Position numbers and translations under genes: made by a program. A stretch of DNA of 64,000 nucleotides, taken from the NCBI GenBank assembly GCA_944470555.2, contig OX104130.1:67027160-67091159 (forward strand). The letters run 5' to 3'. This document shows, one piece after another, positions 1 to 13,000 of this stretch. Under the pieces are notes generated by a model, which saw only the letters and a list, made by a program, of their open reading frames with translations, did not search any database and was not told the DNA's origin. This DNA is from Heterobilharzia americana. Taxonomy: Eukaryota > Platyhelminthes > Trematoda > Strigeidida > Schistosomatidae. Each line of letters opens with the position of its first letter. Within the stretch, counting starts at the first letter, position 1.

Positions 1-2111
1 AATCAAAATGATGGATGATCTCCAATTAGACCAGATAAAAGTCAGTCTATTCAATACAAACAGCAAAAACTATCCAACAACTAGATCTTTATGGAACCAC
101 CTTCAAGTGAGTCTTAAAGTGTCTAATCAACGTGCAGCCTATTTTGATCCTTTTCTCTTAGTTCTATGGGTTTGTACAGTCCTCTTTTAAATGAGTCAGC
201 TGATGACATTGATACCATTTCTTCTAGGAGTCGGCTCTGAGAGTTGGTTACTCCACCAGTACCTCACAGCGACACCGTCCGTCCTTGGCGTTTGCACTTT
301 CCTGCTATGTTGTCCGAACTAGTTGGAATAAAGACAAAAGATAGATCTAGTGCATCGATTTCCAGTTAAGATCTAAGATACAATCTCTATGTATTGCTTA
401 AAGTGACCTAAGGCTGTTAGCTTCAGTTGTTCTACCGTGCTCTATGGTTTTTACATCACTCCCCAGCTAGAGGAATCCCACAATTATCGTAGCTGTTGCA
501 ATATAAAGTCTCTGTATGCATGGTTACACACTTATCAGCCTTGATAGATACCATTCATTTCTCTGACCAGGGTTAATAATTAAGTGCGTCCACACACCAT
601 CGTCACTTTATTCTCACCAGTTTTACATTAGTATAAAGAAACATGAGATATTTCGTGATGCTCGTTGGTCCATTTATGTATAAGTAGAAAAAGACCAAAG
701 CCTGTCCGTTTCAGTCTTCCCTTATGTGTGAATTTCCAAGATGAAAGTTAGGAATAGACCTTTACTTTTTTCTCCTACCATCAATGAACTGCTTGACGCA
801 TACAAGTATAGTGAGAGCTACTTATTAGGATGCATATTAGTAGATATAAAGAGAAATTGTTGTTTGCTCCTATCGCAGAATTTTATGTTTACTTTCAGAA
901 CGACGATCATTCCTGCTGATAGTGTTCTTAACTTTATTGAATATTTGCAGAATGCTGGTTAGAAATTCCAGGAATCTGAAGTCCACGCTTGTCAATCCAG
1001 ATGCCATATTTATCAGGTGTCGAAGACGCAGGAGCCTAAGAGTCACGCTGCTAATCCTTCCAACCTTATCCGTGGCGATTACCTCTGCCATTGCTGGACA
1101 CCACGACAGTATTTTTATTTCGAGATTCTGACTATGACTATAGCTTTGCGTCTTTGCAGATGGAGAGCCTCTAACGATGCCTTCCTTACCAAACACGGCC
1201 GATTCACGGTAGCTCTTACGTTAGATGATCGTATCATGACCAGCGTGATTATACATCTAAGCTACAAATATTCTCCAAAGCTTCAAAATGATGAAGATGG
1301 TTATATGACACTGAGAATACAAGTCCAGACTAGAATGTAATCGGCCAAGGTATTAGAGAAAAATCTCTGGGTACATGTATTGCTGACCAGATTCTTTCAA
1401 ATACTTTCGTAGCATTTATTTTTTATAATCATTTGTTTTTAAATGAAGGCATAGTAAATTATTAGGAGTGTTGTATTCTTCTTCAATATATCTCTTCACA
1501 AGCATGCCAAGCAAGCAATCAGCCTCAATACTTCCGGTTCAAGCAGTCAGACTCAAACCAAATGGGATTGCCTGGTAGAAGTATCCATACACGACCAGAC
1601 TCCTTCACCCTTTTTACTACAAGCTAACTTCATGGTTCCACATTACCACTAGGATATTGATCAACGTCAAATTTATCTACATTTTCCATATCCCAATTTG
1701 AAAACACTTCAGTCACTAAAAGTTCCAAGTATATATCGAATGCGTGAGGGGAGCTATGAAGCACAACTGAAGGAAGCGTTACGAAAGACAAACCTTAAAA
1801 TATCAGTGTAGGATAAAACTGTTGAGTCGTCCGCGTGCTTTGTATCTGTCCTTAATAAGGCCTCCTATTGTTACAAATATTATCAAATTTTATTCAACAT
1901 CTTTTCCGACTCATTGATATAAAAGTGAATGTTACAAATTACAAGTGGTTCAAAAATACAAGACACATCAATGCAAATGCTTCTTCGTTACTATTTGAAG
2001 TCAGCAAGTCAAGGCGGTAATGCATGAAGAGTGTTCCATAAGCATAACTCAAAGTAGGATGAGCACAATCCTTATTTGTCATATATGCATTAATTAGATA
2101 GATATGTGAAA
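1..2111. other. Downstream flank of the methyltransferase gene, unassigned
   Basis: AT-rich sequence with only short open frames on both strands (for example 741-962 plus and 870-1196 minus). None shows a recognisable domain or convincing splice sites. I see no clear transposon here, although a diverged one could be missed. The part next to 2112 should hold the 3' UTR of the methyltransferase gene. Confidence 0.4.
1889..1894 (-). promoter_or_regulatory. Candidate polyadenylation signal of the methyltransferase gene
   Basis: TTTATT on the plus strand reads AATAAA on the minus strand, about 220 nt past the stop codon at 2112-2114. Position and sequence fit a polyadenylation hexamer. The motif is common by chance in AT-rich DNA, so this is only a candidate. 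Confidence 0.3.
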
Positions 2112-2264
2112 TTACTGTTTGACGACGACTGTCAATCCATCACCAATGTTTAACAGGGAAACTCTCACTCTTCTGTCTCCAGCTATCAAATCATTCAACC
2201 GTCTTATACCAATAGTTGAAGAATGTTGATCACTGTCATCAATCACACGTTTTGACCAAAGCAC
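2112..2264 (-). CDS. Methyltransferase exon 5 (terminal)
   Basis: Fifty codons plus TAA, starting VLWSKRV after the acceptor TTTGAAG. It joins in phase 0 to the preceding exon ending IDN. It supplies the C-terminal strands of the methyltransferase fold, with the family ending GDGLTVVVKQ. Confidence 0.88.
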   Translation of the reverse strand: MLWSKRVIDDSDQHSSTIGIRRLNDLIAGDRRVRVSLLNIGDGLTVVVKQ

Positions 2265-3978
2265 CTTCAAAGAGAAATTCAAAAGTAGATAATAAATAAA
2301 TCTAACATTAAATCGAAGTGGTCGCCAACTTTCTTCTTTATTTATCTGATTATTTCGCGAATAACTGATTGATTTTAAAGTAGTTTTCATTACGTATTGC
2401 AACATAATCAGGAACACTAATCGGAAGCAAGTGACATGCGATTATCAGGTGTCACAGAAAACACTTTATCACTCGGCCACGGTGTCACAACGCCGTGATC
2501 CTCACTTTCCTGCATCTGTTAATAGCCGATATTGTTTGGCAATGCTCTGATGTCATCAAAGAGTATCTATTATCAGATGTGATCAGGTTAACTCCGAAAG
2601 TCATGGCTTTCCACTAGAACTTCCAGAAATCCCCCCTCGAAGTGAGTCGCTGATATTCATAGTACTTTCATTCATCTAATCGGTTTGTAAGAAATTGATT
2701 TTATTATAGTTTTCGCCCGGGGCAAACCTTTCGGCTCTGGGTACACTGATGAAAAGTCTCGAACTGAGTTCAATCAGCTATCCTGTACTCTTTGGTCTTC
2801 AGTGGTTCTCCGTTCTGTGTCACTGTGTGATCAAAAAACCACACTAAGAGCAATCAGTTTCCACAAAACAGCGATTGAACTACTGTCCCGTACTTATTAC
2901 TGGCTATTGAAACTCTATGAATGTCAATTATTCTTCATAACAGGTTGTTCGCAAGTTAAACGGCTGAAATCATATATGTAGCAAATAATCCAAAGATTAT
3001 TAATTCTAAGCAAATGATAAAATATTGAGCAATGAGAAGAGTCTTATTCCAGGTATCAGTTTTTGTACCCTAATACCAGATTAACACATTTGCAAGAGAT
3101 GAACAATTTCTCAAAGTTCACTAACTATGATGGTAAGAAACGCCACACTTTGTGCTACTTTCTAATAATGAGTAGCGTGATTCATGTTCTTCCATAATGT
3201 TTTCTTGTCCACAGCTTTGACTGTTCGTTTCGGCCTTAATCGTATTTTGTTCGTCATGTGACATTTTAAGATATTAGTATCTTTCCTGGTTCGTGATCAT
3301 ATCGAACTTCTTTCAGTTGTCCCCAGACGCTCTATTTTGCCTTGAAAATCGATATCACGTCTTTTACTTCTTCATAGAAAGTCGTGTGTCTCTATATTCT
3401 CCTCTGGTTTACCTTGGGCACAGCTTTTCTGTTTACGTTGTTGACGAACTTCCTTTAAGGTGCTTTTAAAGGTGATAATCTCAACAATACCTCATTATTC
3501 AACGTCTTTCATAGATCAGTCACTATTGCTCATTAGTACATTTTCATGACTCAGAAAAACCCTACGTTTTAGATCTTACGCGTGCACTTGATTTATTTCG
3601 TTAAGAATAACTTGGTCGTTTTAATTTCGAATTTCTTGGAAGGAAGTCCCTGAAATAAATTTGAAATTAATGTTCATAAGCAGTGACTAGCTTTTTATAA
3701 AATGTCGCAATACTTCTAGCCAACATACTGCACGTTATCGCAATAATAACTGGACTTAAAATCAAGGGCAAAACTATACAAACTGATCATTGTATGTAAA
3801 AACACTGATTTCACATTCGTTTACAGTAAACTGATTCATTTTACAAAGTATTCATTCATATGTTTCTGCCGCTTTACCTTAGTTACGTTACTGTTATACT
3901 ACCTTACACATTTGTTTTCGACTGATTAGAAGATATACAACATTTTTAAAGAAATGTTCATCCGTGAAGTTGTTCCTG

Positions 3979-4044
<66 letters not shown>

Positions 4045-7000
4045 GTGATAAAAATGATTCCTAATGAAACCCAACCGCGAAATCAATTAGCTTCGAGGTG
4101 TGTATTAGTTCGTCACCAGTGTGTAACCCATGTGGCTGTCTACACGTTAGTGTGATTACCACTGATCGAAATCTGTGGATCAAGTTTTGCAATGTGTTCA
4201 CTAAACGAAGTGACGTAACACTGTGGTGCACTGTATTATAGCGTTAAGTGGTAAGAGTCAATTGTCAGGAGGCCTTGGTTGATCTAGGTTAGGTGCTTGG
4301 TATAACTCATCAGCTAGGTGTATCAGCGACCGTGAGGAAACATGTTTCTTGGGTGATTGAAACCTGGATTACTCAGTGCTGAGATCAGGCTTAACCGCTG
4401 AGAGTAAATAATTTAGAATTTTCACACAATTAATAAAATTAGATAAACTTACATTGTCGATAGCGATAATACCCCGTGGTCGGATAAGTTTGACACATAA
4501 TTCATAATAATTACTATAGTTCTCTTTATCAGCATCAATGAATGCAAAATCAAATGTTTCACATTCTCCACTAGCAACTAGATTTTCTAACAAGAAAAGA
4601 GTAGAATAAAACAATCAAAAGAAGTTAACTTATCACAAAATCACTCTTGCAAGTCATTAAGTACACAGTTATCAACTACACATTGTACTTTTCAATATGA
4701 ATTATTATGAGCAGCGCTAATCTTACCAACTTTAATGAACAACTGATCTTGCTAAAGATAAACACCACAATAGCCTTAACAGTCGACCGATCTTCGTGCT
4801 ACTTTTGCTGATAGGCGTTTTTTCCAAGCGACAATAGTTCACTCACCTATGTCTATTGGTATCATCGTATTGTATCAGTACACCTCTGTGTATATTGTTT
4901 TCAAGCATGTGAGCATTTGTAAATATTCATGTGATCAGTCGTTGAAATTATTAATTATTTCTTTAAAAAGTAATTATATATCAGGACCAAGATACATTCA
5001 AAAACTAGATTGTGACTTCAGAACAGATTATTCTTATCCGTAACATAAAGCATATTTGTTTCATCTAACGAGCTTACTTTGTTTTAAGAAATAGTTCAGT
5101 AGTTCTAGTTTAGTCGGTTTATTAGATGTCACATAATACAGTGAAACAGTATTATCTACTGGATAACTTTTCAGGTATAATTTATTGCCCGTATTCATAT
5201 CTGATATGAACAAAATACACTAAATGTATTAAACTGGAATTACATTCTGCCACATTGCTATAGGTTTATGCCATCAGTAGTTTATAAATTTAGATGATAA
5301 AAGTTCATTTATTTCCTTATGAATGCTGAAACTGAAGTTCTACTTAAATGACTAACCATTTTTCCCTTAATCAACTACAAATGTAATTGAATTCAGAAAC
5401 TGCTATCTGTAAGGAATATATAAATAGGTAGATAGATAAAGAATACATGTATAAATTGAGTTCCAATAAAATATCTTAGACTAAAATGAGGCGGACTACT
5501 CTGTATCATACTATGAGCCATTAAATACACCAACAATTAAAACGCACATTAAACAACTTTCAATTCACGATAAATAGTTCACCTGAAACACTTTCACAAA
5601 CTGTACATCAATATTTTACAAATAATACACAGTCAATGAAGGGAATACGCTATTTTTTTTTTTGAACAATATTGAAGTGAAAAGAAATTTGAAACCTATT
5701 TATACATTGTGTATATCAAATCAGCCTTTTAAAACCAGGGCGATTTAATTCATGTTAAGAATTTTAACATGTAAGAAATTTTCACCGTTTAGTCGATAAG
5801 TTGATATACAGATCGAGTGAAGTCACATCTTTTCATCATATAATTAGGCAGATCTGTGGAATGAAAACATTAGTCAAATTTTTTAATCACTTTTAGAATA
5901 AGGATTTCTTCAAGAAAAGGAATATCTACACCTGTATTCACAAACAACATATTATCTTTGAACATATTCACCGAAGAAATCTGTTTTCAACAAACTCATT
6001 CTTAGACTGTACATTCATATATGCATGTATGACATTTAAACTCTGTAATCTATCCGTGAGGAAAATTTAACTTAAATTGAAATAACAATAATGGTGGTGG
6101 TAATCATGTTGCTAGTTGGTGACTTAAATAATAAGAATAATAACGAAAAAGAGTTTATGTAAGATTTTTAGGTCATTCATAGGACGTTTAATAGATTACA
6201 AAAGGGTGAAAACATTATTACTATTATTATTTTTCCCTTGGGTTCCTAGTGGAACATAGGGCTTCAGTAGTATGCCTCCATTACGCTCTGTTCTCTGCAG
6301 TCTTTTGAACCTGGCTTCACGACTGCCCACAAGCTTCCATTTCTTCTTAACATACCATCTCATGTCACCCATACCTCGGACGCCCAACTCCTCGTTTCCC
6401 CTTTGCATTCCACTCGAGTACTCGACCTGGAGCGTGATGCCCCCAATCGGTCTTCTCAGTGTATGCCCAATCCATCTCCACTTCCTTCTGCATATTTGTT
6501 GGGTGAAAGGTTCTTGGTTAGTTCGTTCCCAGAGTTCCTTGTTGCTTATTCTCTCTGACCATCCATCTGATCGTCAGTATCGAGCGTAGGCAGTTGTTGA
6601 TGAATGTCTGTAGTTTGTTGGAGGTGCTTTTCATGACGCGCCAAGTTTCTGAATCATATAGGAGTACTGACTTGACATTGGTGTTGAAAATCCGGATCTT
6701 GTTCTTTGTGCTGAGTGCAGTAAATCTCCACACTGATTTCAGATCAATGAAAGCCTGTCTTGCTTTTCCGATCCTGGCTTTGATATCCTCGTCTGTGCCG
6801 CCGCCTGTAGTTAAAATGATGCTGCCTAGGCAGGTAGGTGAAAGAGGCAACTTCCTTTAGGTTTCTCCCGTTCATGGTGATTGGTGCCTCTTGTTGTTGA
6901 TGCTGTTGTTGACTGAGTATCTTCATCACCTCCGTCTTCTCCACATTCACTTGAAGTCCCGTTTTCGCTGCCTCTTCTGTTAACTTGTTAGTTTTCGCCT

Positions 7001-10000
7001 GTAGATCTTCGAGTTTGAGCGACATTAAACATAAATCGTCGGCGAAATCCAAATCTTCTAGGCTCTTTCCATTGGTCAAACAGCGTATGTCCATCTTCTC
7101 GCTTCATGATCCAGTCCACCACAATCAAGAAGATCATGGGTGATAGTAGGCAGTCTTGTTTGTGAAAACAAAGTACAGCCAATAAAAAAGGTTTTAATTA
7201 TCATTTGACTATCTGCGGTAGTTTGGCAGACTAGTTCATACATGGTGCGGACATTCCATGTCCCCATCCTTACTTTCGTTTTCATTGAGAGAAGACACAT
7301 TGGCCGACTGGCTTTCCGAAGGCTTTCATCAACCGGCGTCATTTCGTCTCTCCGATTCCAGCGAGGAATAAGTTTGTTTTTATTTTTTATATTTTGCTTG
7401 TGCTTTGAAGTTTCTTTAGCGATTGAATTGGTTTTACGGGGTAGGGTTGTTAGCCCTATGCCCAACCTTCCCTCTTTGTCCGGGCTTGGGACCGGCTAGC
7501 AACCAGTGAACTAGTTAACCAGGCAGACTAGTATTTATACTGGGTGATGATTGAAGGTGAGATGAAAATTTGGACCACGGCCGGATTCGAACCAGCGACC
7601 ACCGGGTTTCCGACCCGATGCTCTACCTCGTAGCTCAACTAGTAGAGTATAGAGCCGGAAACTCGTTGGTCGTTGGTTCGAATCCGGCCGTGGTCCAAAT
7701 TTTCATCTCACCTTCAATCATCCATCACCTCGTATAAAGTTGCCATTACTGGACAGACTAAATGCAGTAACACCAGGAACTATTACATGTAAAAATAATG
7801 CTGACAATGAATATAAAAACGTACAAAGAGTAATCAAACAAAGGAAGAATTGGGAAAGACAGAAAGCGAAACAAGTCAAGACAGGTCAAGGTAGAGACAA
7901 AGACTATATGTACTACTTTTGCATATAAAAATCAGGGTTCAGTCGATGAATAGCCAAAATTTCTATCGTTTTTAGAAGTTGAAGACGGGGAAACGCGTAA
8001 TGTTTGAGCAAATTCGATAGACAACCTTAAAATAATTGTTTGAGCCGGTTGAATAGTTGGAATCGATAAAATGTTTAAGGATAGAAATTTTAATGCATTT
8101 CATTTCATACTTACAAAACCAACCTGAAAAACGTTCTTGTATATGTGTTGATGGCAATCTCTGAGCTACGGCTAGTATACCCTATTCCACAGAGACAGGT
8201 TAACTATTAGAGGTGGCCTATCTGGAGATATTGTCTTTCATACATAAGGAGAACAACTTTACAATTGTTAAAGGTCACATGAAGTTTGGTTGTAAAAAAT
8301 GTCCTGCTAACTGATCTCGAAAAACAATTTTTGAGGATGAATGATACTATATCACTTTTAAATTCCAGATTCATGAAAAAAGCCTTTTTGGAAGCTGAGT
8401 GGATGACTAGTTTCGTATATGTCCAAAGTCGTTTACACAATCCCTCACTAGAATTCAAAACTACATAAACTACGTCATCTATATATAGTCAAATAATTGA
8501 CAATTTTTATAATCTTTAGTCTGATCATCAGGTAAAAATGTATTATGTACACTTATTAATCTCACCATAGCCGGAATATGTTTGTATTTTTTAAACAAAT
8601 GCTTTTGGACTTTTTGTCACATTCTATGCTATACATCTTCTTCGACATTTTATTGCTTCATCATTTCAAACTTTCAGGTTGATGGATTCATTTTTATACC
8701 CACTGAGTAATACATCTTTCGGGCATTAGCTGCTAGACTGTTCATCTTGTTATCCAACAATTTCTCAAAGTATATGTAGTGCCCAGTAAACTTGGTTATG
8801 ATTTCTATCTGTTGTAAACTTTATATTCACTATTGACTGCAATTGAATGATGAATAACTTTTAATGTACTCGAGAAATTTTGCCCGCTGGACTTGCCTAC
8901 TAGAGTGCTTGGAATAAACATGTTATACTTCTACCACTGCCTTTTTATTTGCCACGTTGTGGTTGTCTAAGACAAACTGTTCAGAGTGTTAGCCATAGGC
9001 TCCTAGGTCCAATATATACTCCTGTTGTCTGATTGGTTTCAATTAATTTTACTGAATATAAATACAGTTGTACAGCTTTTAGGAATGACATTACTGGAAA
9101 GCAAATTTTTTAAACGTATCTGTAGTTAGTATCAAGTTTGAGCGCACTTCGAAAATGTTGGGCATTATTTTAAACATACTTTGAGTCCACTTGCGAACTT
9201 TATGGAACTTCATTTTGTCTGTTTATTAGAAATGTTATACAGTGAAATAGTATCATTTGCTGGACAACGTTTCGGACATAATTTACTGTCCATATTCATT
9301 TCATGAAATGGACAAGCACATGGTGTGAACATAGACAATAAATTATATCCGAAACGTTATCCAGTAAATGATACTATTTCACTGTATGACATTTCTAATA
9401 AACAGACTAAAATTGAACTAAAATCCACCACACTGCCTAAGTTTTACTCCGATATTTGTGGAATTTCTCCCAATTTTCCAGTATTCTCTATTAAAAAGCG
9501 CATCCTGTTACAAAAAATAGATGCTACATCGAAAAACATTCTAGAATATGCCCTTCGAAATCAAGGTCAAGTGATTCTTCATAGAGGTTAGGCGTAGTGC
9601 CCTAACTTTGGGAATTCAGGGACTTTTGACTAATTCAAGCGTTAATTTCGTGTCGATGCATCACGACACCCTGAGTGGGGTCCGAGAGATCAGGCAACTG
9701 AGCAGCTTGAGATATTATCAGATATGGCTCAGAATAGAAACCAGTGGCGGTCATACTGTAGCTTCCTCCTATCTTCTGTTGCTGAAAAGTGATGAATGTT
9801 TTGTTTCGAATGTGCCTTACTGAACTGCCCTTCTAATAATACTATTCTTATTGTTTCCTTCTTACTAATCCACTTCCTATCGTTTATTTCTTCACATTAC
9901 TATTATACTAGTTTGTGTGACGCATTTTTTGGTACCTTGTTTTATCATGTTTGTGTTCTAATAACAATAGCAATAATAAATTTGGGTTATTCCAGGAAGA

Positions 10001-13000
10001 TGTCGCGCATTCCTAGGTGCACCTGATGGTTATTTAAGGGTTCTACACAAGACTTTCAAAGTGCCCCCGAATTGTTGGCTGGAAGGTTGATCATAAATAA
10101 CATTGAGTAAATACCAGTAATACTTAAGAAAACCAAAGTTCATCAAGAATGAGATTATAGTACCATGGATAATTACTACTACTGCTTACCCAAAGTGTCA
10201 ATAGCTGGACCAAGCCGAAAGTCAATTTTCGACTCTACACCAGCTTGTCTCCATGCTGGTTTACAATAGTTTTCTAGGTAAATATCTGTTATGTCTAAGG
10301 CCAATACACGACCATCTGGAGGTAATACCTCGGCTATAGTCAGTGAACTATAGCCTGTGTAAACTCCTTTAAAAATATAAAGAAGATAGGCAAAAGGGTA
10401 GATATTAAGATATTACTATTCAACTAAACGAATGTGTATGCAACAGCTGTAACTGAGAAAACTGTTTACAAAAACATAAAACCACTCCTCACTGCACTGT
10501 TTCTATAATCTCAGTTTCGCACAAAAGTAACAATTTACTTACATATAGTAGAGACAATTACACAAAATTATACAACTCCCAATTCAGTTCTAGACACTTT
10601 TCAACTATATTTAATTCTCAAATGAAATGTATGCTGAAAAAGACAACGAACCTATTAAGTGAGGGCTAATGATACCACTGGGCTATCCAAATATCGGGTA
10701 GGTGAAACGGTTGAAAGTTAATTGTTAGTTTTATAAAATGTATTTTTCATCATTTCTGCTTACAACAATTCATCAATTTCTTCATATACTGTTCAACATA
10801 AATTAATGCTACTTAGAAAATCCCTTAGATTTACAACACCTTGAAGGCTTTAATGCTTCATTATGTACTACCAATGATTGGCAGGTTCGAGTCAAGTCCT
10901 GTGTGGTAAAGCTGTTTAAGGAGTGTATTATTTTAGGAGACAAGAAAACTAGAAAACTTTTACTATAACCAGAAAATAATTTAAAAAATTTCTTCCCATG
11001 TTATGTATTGTTTTTAAACTTAGCTATAAATTAATTAATCCACCCTTAGTTTTCTCGAGTAGTAGTACTTCGGAATGAGGAACGGTTGCTTTGTTTTCAT
11101 GATGAGCGACAATACTGTCCTAAGTCTTGTAACCGAAGACGAATCCATCTTTACGGAGGGAGCATTTTTGTCTCACCTTGTTTCCTTCTTTAGAGTCTTT
11201 GAAGGTCGCCTTAAAGGAGTATGAAAAGCAGACGTACACCCACTACGTTGTGCGAGATTCACATTTGCAAGGTGACCGAAGAGCCTACGTCAAGTTTGTT
11301 TACTTTAAGGCTAGTGAACGCCTGTCAATAGATGGTGTAGTGACAAGAAGGTCAGTTCTGTTTGTTCTCATTATATGTTTCATTGAATATCCTTGAGTCA
11401 TCTGACCCAGTTGATTAAGCTATAGGTAATAATAGCAATAATTAAGTACTGCATATAACTCAGATAAAAGTGGGAGCTTTGCATACGAAAAAGACTTTTC
11501 AACCTTTACTTATTTCATGGCTTTAATCTTCAGTGTTTATAAGCGTCCACATCTCGTCCTAACTCTTTCTTTTCATTCATTTCCTACATATTATCAACTA
11601 CTTACTTGTTTCTATACCAGTTTGATTACAACTCATTCATTATTATGTTACTCAACTCGTTATTCAGACAAATTACGTCTTCTTGTTTAGTTGAATTCAT
11701 TAAGGGAAATCAATTGCTTCAAATTGATCACCCTCATTTAGTTTCTATGCTATTTTGAGTGACACTCAATAGTCTTGCCAACAATCCCCTTTTATGTGAT
11801 GAAAATTTAACCTTGGTGTTGTTACTATGCCTAAGGATTACTTTGCACTACACAACAAATGAGGCTTGATTTTTAAAACTGCTGAAATCGAAGTCAAAAT
11901 TTGCTATCACACTTTCCATTGCACTTTTATTATAAATCAAAATAATTCACGATTTCCATTTCAAATTTACGAACACGGTGATATTAAAACGTTATTTGAG
12001 TCAGTCTATCATCTATCGACACAGATAACATACAATACAGCACAATCAAGGTTCATATTAGTACTGGGACAAAAAACACTTGGGAGTTAAACAGGAAGAA
12101 AACTTACGGAGTTAAGATAATGGTGCTTTGAAAAAATGACTTCCCAATAGTCGTTAACAAATTAATCTTGAGAAAATATTGTCACTGAAATCAAATACTT
12201 ATCTAATTAACATATCCAACATTTCCTGTTTAAACACATAGCATTTATGTACACAACTACAGTGTATCGCATCTGGGGTTCATAAGAGTCAATGGTTGAA
12301 AACTTTCATCGATGAGGTTGAAATTCTAGTCTGTGTGACAGGTAAATGCATTTCATTGTTTTCCGGGCAATAATGTTATTGCATTACTTCTATTTTCATG
12401 ATATACTTATTCCATTTACAAAATAAACCTACAAACTCATTCAGAGATAAACTTTGTCTACGTAAAGATCCCATCGAACTAATTAAGGAAAATAATTTAA
12501 CCTACTAAATCCCAAGCAGCGACGGTGACGTCAAGTACATAGGTTAGTGGAACATAGGAATTTACCTAAATATGGAATGGCAGATCCCAATTAGATCAAT
12601 AATCTAGGAAAACATTCAGCTATTGCAATGTATACATTAACACACAACCACACAATAGGGTAGGATAAAGCCACTGTACTTAAGTCCAATATAATTAGGT
12701 GGAGAAAGAGAGAGAGAGTGATTACTGAATCTTTGTTCATCGAATCAACACGCAACATATGTGGTAGAAATGACGCAACATCTATACCAGAGATATGGAA
12801 AATTTTGTTACCAATCAAAACAACTTATATGAAGTAATATAACTATAAAAATCAAATGTCGAAAGTAGTGTGATCACGCATTGATATGATTATGATCAGT
12901 GATAATTTATGCTCGAAACGTCATCAAGTAAATAATACTAGATCACTGTGTGTTATAAATCAGATAAACAAATCTAATATGGAATTAAATTCTACCATAG

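Noticed and set aside
870..1340. Overlapping open frames on both strands as a gene near the left edge
   Set aside because: No domain, no splice sites in phase and no similarity to anything else in the window.
2746..2775. ACTGATGAAAAGTCTCGAAC as a hammerhead ribozyme core
   Set aside because: It lacks a stem II between CUGAUGA and GAAA and has no flanking pairing. I saw no intact canonical CUGAUGA-stem-GAAA core in the window.
7626..7700. A functional tRNA gene at the 7.6 kb palindrome (also 43325, 45990, 56340)
   Set aside because: A and B boxes are present but no proper cloverleaf acceptor pairing was seen, and the heads are attached to repeated tails, as in SINEs.
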